DNA of 7,610 nt from an uncultured Tepidimonas sp. (GTDB lineage: Bacteria > Pseudomonadota > Gammaproteobacteria > Burkholderiales > Burkholderiaceae_C), in the NCBI GenBank assembly GCA_937949455.1, contig CALEDU010000080.1, positions 1-7,610 on the forward strand, read 5' to 3'. A program made the position numbers and the translations under genes. This document shows positions 6,525-7,610 of the stretch, piece after piece. The notes below the pieces were generated by a model. The model had not been told where the DNA came from and did no database searches. It saw nothing but the letters and a program-made list of their open reading frames with translations. How positions within the stretch are numbered: position 1 is the first letter of the stretch; every line of letters starts with the position of its first letter.

Positions 6525-6554
6525 GGCCACGAGCGATACCGTGGGAGTCGAGTC

Positions 6555-7148
6555 ATGACCGCCGTGAAAAAACCCATTTTCAGCGCCGAGGATTTTCTTG
6601 CCTGGGAGGCGGCACAGACCGAGAAGCACGAATACATCGCCGGCGAGGTGTTCGCAATGGCCGGCGCGTCGGATGCGCACGTGACGGTCAGCGGCAATGT
6701 TTTTGCCGCCTTGCGTGCGCACCTGCGCGGCGGTCCATGCCGCACTTACATCGCCGACATGAAGTTGCACGTCGAAGCGGCGGATGCCTTCTTCTACCCA
6801 GATGTGTTCGTCACCTGCTCGGTGGTGGATGCCACACGGCCAAACTTCAAGCGTGAGCCGGTGTTGATCATCGAGGTGCTCTCAAAGGCGACAGCGGCGT
6901 TCGATCGCGGCGGCAAGTTTGCCTACTACCGCCGCCTGCCGAGCCTTCAAGAATATGCGTTGATCGATGGCGAGCGCATCGCGGTGGATGTCTTTCGCCG
7001 CGATGCGGGGGGGCATTGGGTGCTGTATCCCTATGGGCCCGGTGAGCTCGTGGAACTCGCCAGCGTCGGTTTGAGCTTGCCGATCGAGGCGATCTACGAG
7101 GACGTCCGGCTGGACACCGGTGACGCGTTGCCCGCTTCGGGCGGATGA
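6555..7148 (+). CDS. Uma2-family (DUF820) PD-(D/E)XK-fold protein, putative endonuclease
   Basis: The protein has 197 residues, the normal full length for the Uma2 family, whose members share a restriction-endonuclease-like fold and whose biological role is mostly unknown. The family pattern is clear: the N-terminal FSAEDFLAWE (9-18), EKHEYIAGEVFAMAG (23-37), YIADMKL (65-71), FFYPDVFVTC (79-88) with the predicted catalytic Asp83, PVLIIEVLSKATAAFDRGGKF (102-122) with Glu107, Asp117 and Lys121, and YYRRLPSLQEYALID (124-138). The predicted active-site residues all seem present, so an active nuclease is possible. ATG 6555 has GGGAG 7 bases ahead. The gene stands alone between gshA (divergent) and an EAL gene (convergent), with no methylase, antitoxin or transposase beside it. 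A run of seven G lies inside the gene at 7007-7013. Confidence 0.92.
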   Translation: MTAVKKPIFSAEDFLAWEAAQTEKHEYIAGEVFAMAGASDAHVTVSGNVFAALRAHLRGGPCRTYIADMKLHVEAADAFFYPDVFVTCSVVDATRPNFKREPVLIIEVLSKATAAFDRGGKFAYYRRLPSLQEYALIDGERIAVDVFRRDAGGHWVLYPYGPGELVELASVGLSLPIEAIYEDVRLDTGDALPASGG

Positions 7149-7153
7149 AGCAA

Positions 7154-7172
7154 GCCCACACAGGGTGCGGGC
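7154..7172 (+). terminator. Hairpin just after the Uma2 gene
   Basis: GCCCACAC (7154-7161) pairs with GTGCGGGC (7165-7172) around the 3-base loop AGG, with 7 of 8 positions matching (one A-C mismatch). It begins 5 bases after the Uma2 stop, where a transcription end would be expected, but no T-run follows. It may act as a 3' end-stabilising or Rho-linked structure. Confidence 0.35.
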
Positions 7173-7337
7173 ACGGGTTGGCGGCTGCCCAAGCGTTAGG
7201 GAAGCGCTGCACCACCCCGGCTAACCCCATGGAAGCCGACCGCCCTGGGGGCCCTCAATGGACCAAGCACGGGCCTGCGCGAAGCCACGGGCGCTTGCAG
7301 TACCTGCCAAGGTGCCACCCGATCATGTACCGGTCTG

Positions 7338-7362
7338 GAGGGGGTTTTTAAGACTTCCCCTC
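7338..7362. repeat. Short inverted repeat between the Uma2 and EAL genes
   Basis: GAGGGG (7338-7343) is complementary to CCCCTC (7357-7362), with a 13-base AT-rich interval that includes TTTTT at 7345-7349. It lies 11 bases beyond the stop of the minus-strand EAL gene. The T-run is inside the loop, not after the stem, so I do not call it an intrinsic terminator. The rest of the 7149-7373 gap shows no gene. Confidence 0.3.
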
Positions 7363-7373
7363 GGGTCAGCAGA

Positions 7374-7610
7374 TTAGGCGAGCGGCGCTGGCTCAGGCGC
7401 AGGGTCGGCCGGCTCCAGGGGCGCGGGCCGGCCGAAATGGTAGCCCTGGAACAACCGGCAGCCCATGGCGCGCAGCGCATCGAATTGGGCCGCGCTTTCG
7501 ACACCTTCAGCCACCACGTCAAGCTCCAGGCTTTCTGCCAATTGCAGAATAGTCCGCGCAATGGCGGCGTCATTCGGATCGTCCAGCAAATCACGCACAA
7601 AGGTGCGATC
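7374..7610 (-). CDS. EAL-domain protein (cyclic-di-GMP phosphodiesterase type), C-terminal part
   Basis: Seventy-eight C-terminal residues are visible, open at the right edge; the stop is TAA (7376-7374). The sequence matches the end of an EAL domain: DRTFVRDLLDDPNDAAIARTI, the LAESLELDVVAEGVES block holding the conserved Glu-Gly-Val-Glu, then the C-terminal MGCRLFQGYHFGRP. EAL domains hydrolyse cyclic di-GMP, or bind it when degenerate. The Asp and Glu motifs that decide activity are mostly outside the window, and any GGDEF, PAS or receiver domain upstream is unseen. After the domain comes a short Pro/Ala/Glu tail, PLEPADPAPEPAPLA. A GTG at 7598 is in frame but lies inside the domain, so it is not the start. 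Confidence 0.9.
   Translation of the reverse strand, partial: DRTFVRDLLDDPNDAAIARTILQLAESLELDVVAEGVESAAQFDALRAMGCRLFQGYHFGRPAPLEPADPAPEPAPLA

Noticed and set aside
7145..7351. 68-codon plus-strand frame after the Uma2 gene
   Set aside because: It has no ribosome site, no motif, and overlaps the Uma2 stop and the hairpin behind it.

Overview
The window looks like chromosomal DNA from a GC-rich betaproteobacterium, most likely of the order Burkholderiales. I infer this from four things: the GC-rich codon use of the genes; a glutamate-cysteine ligase of the Acidithiobacillus/betaproteobacterial type (unlike E. coli GshA) directly followed by gshB; a 279-residue PyrF carrying the LDAKRGDIG motif; and repeated CTACAAT promoter -10 boxes. 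The genus cannot be fixed from the sequence alone.

Layout, left to right. Positions 1-1414 hold the end of sucC and all of sucD (+ strand), the two subunits of succinyl-CoA synthetase. A gap of about 600 bases without a convincing gene follows (1415-2022). By hand count it is clearly poorer in GC than its surroundings (about 56%, falling to about 47% at 1621-1740). It holds a strong hairpin, weak promoter-like sites and a motif repeated every 15 bases just before the next gene. Positions 2023-3203 encode a PP2C-type serine/threonine phosphatase and a small FHA-domain protein that overlap by one base (+ strand). They form a phospho-signalling pair, but no kinase lies within the window.

On the minus strand, 6401 down to 3211 carries gshA, gshB and pyrF. 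The two glutathione-synthesis genes overlap by 8 bases and are probably translationally coupled. pyrF follows after 61 bases, may have its own promoter, and ends 7 bases from the end of the FHA gene, facing it. From a 153-base divergent region, gshA is read leftwards and a Uma2-family (PD-(D/E)XK nuclease fold) gene rightwards. After a 225-base gap, the C-terminal part of an EAL-domain protein (cyclic-di-GMP phosphodiesterase type) enters on the minus strand and runs off the right edge.

Most of the window is ordinary housekeeping DNA. The parts that deserve a second look are the kinase-less PP2C/FHA pair and its leader, the low-GC gap before it, the possible leaderless start of pyrF, and the stand-alone Uma2 gene. 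I see no tRNA, rRNA, CRISPR array, insertion sequence or prophage gene, and nothing that amounts to a clearly new system.
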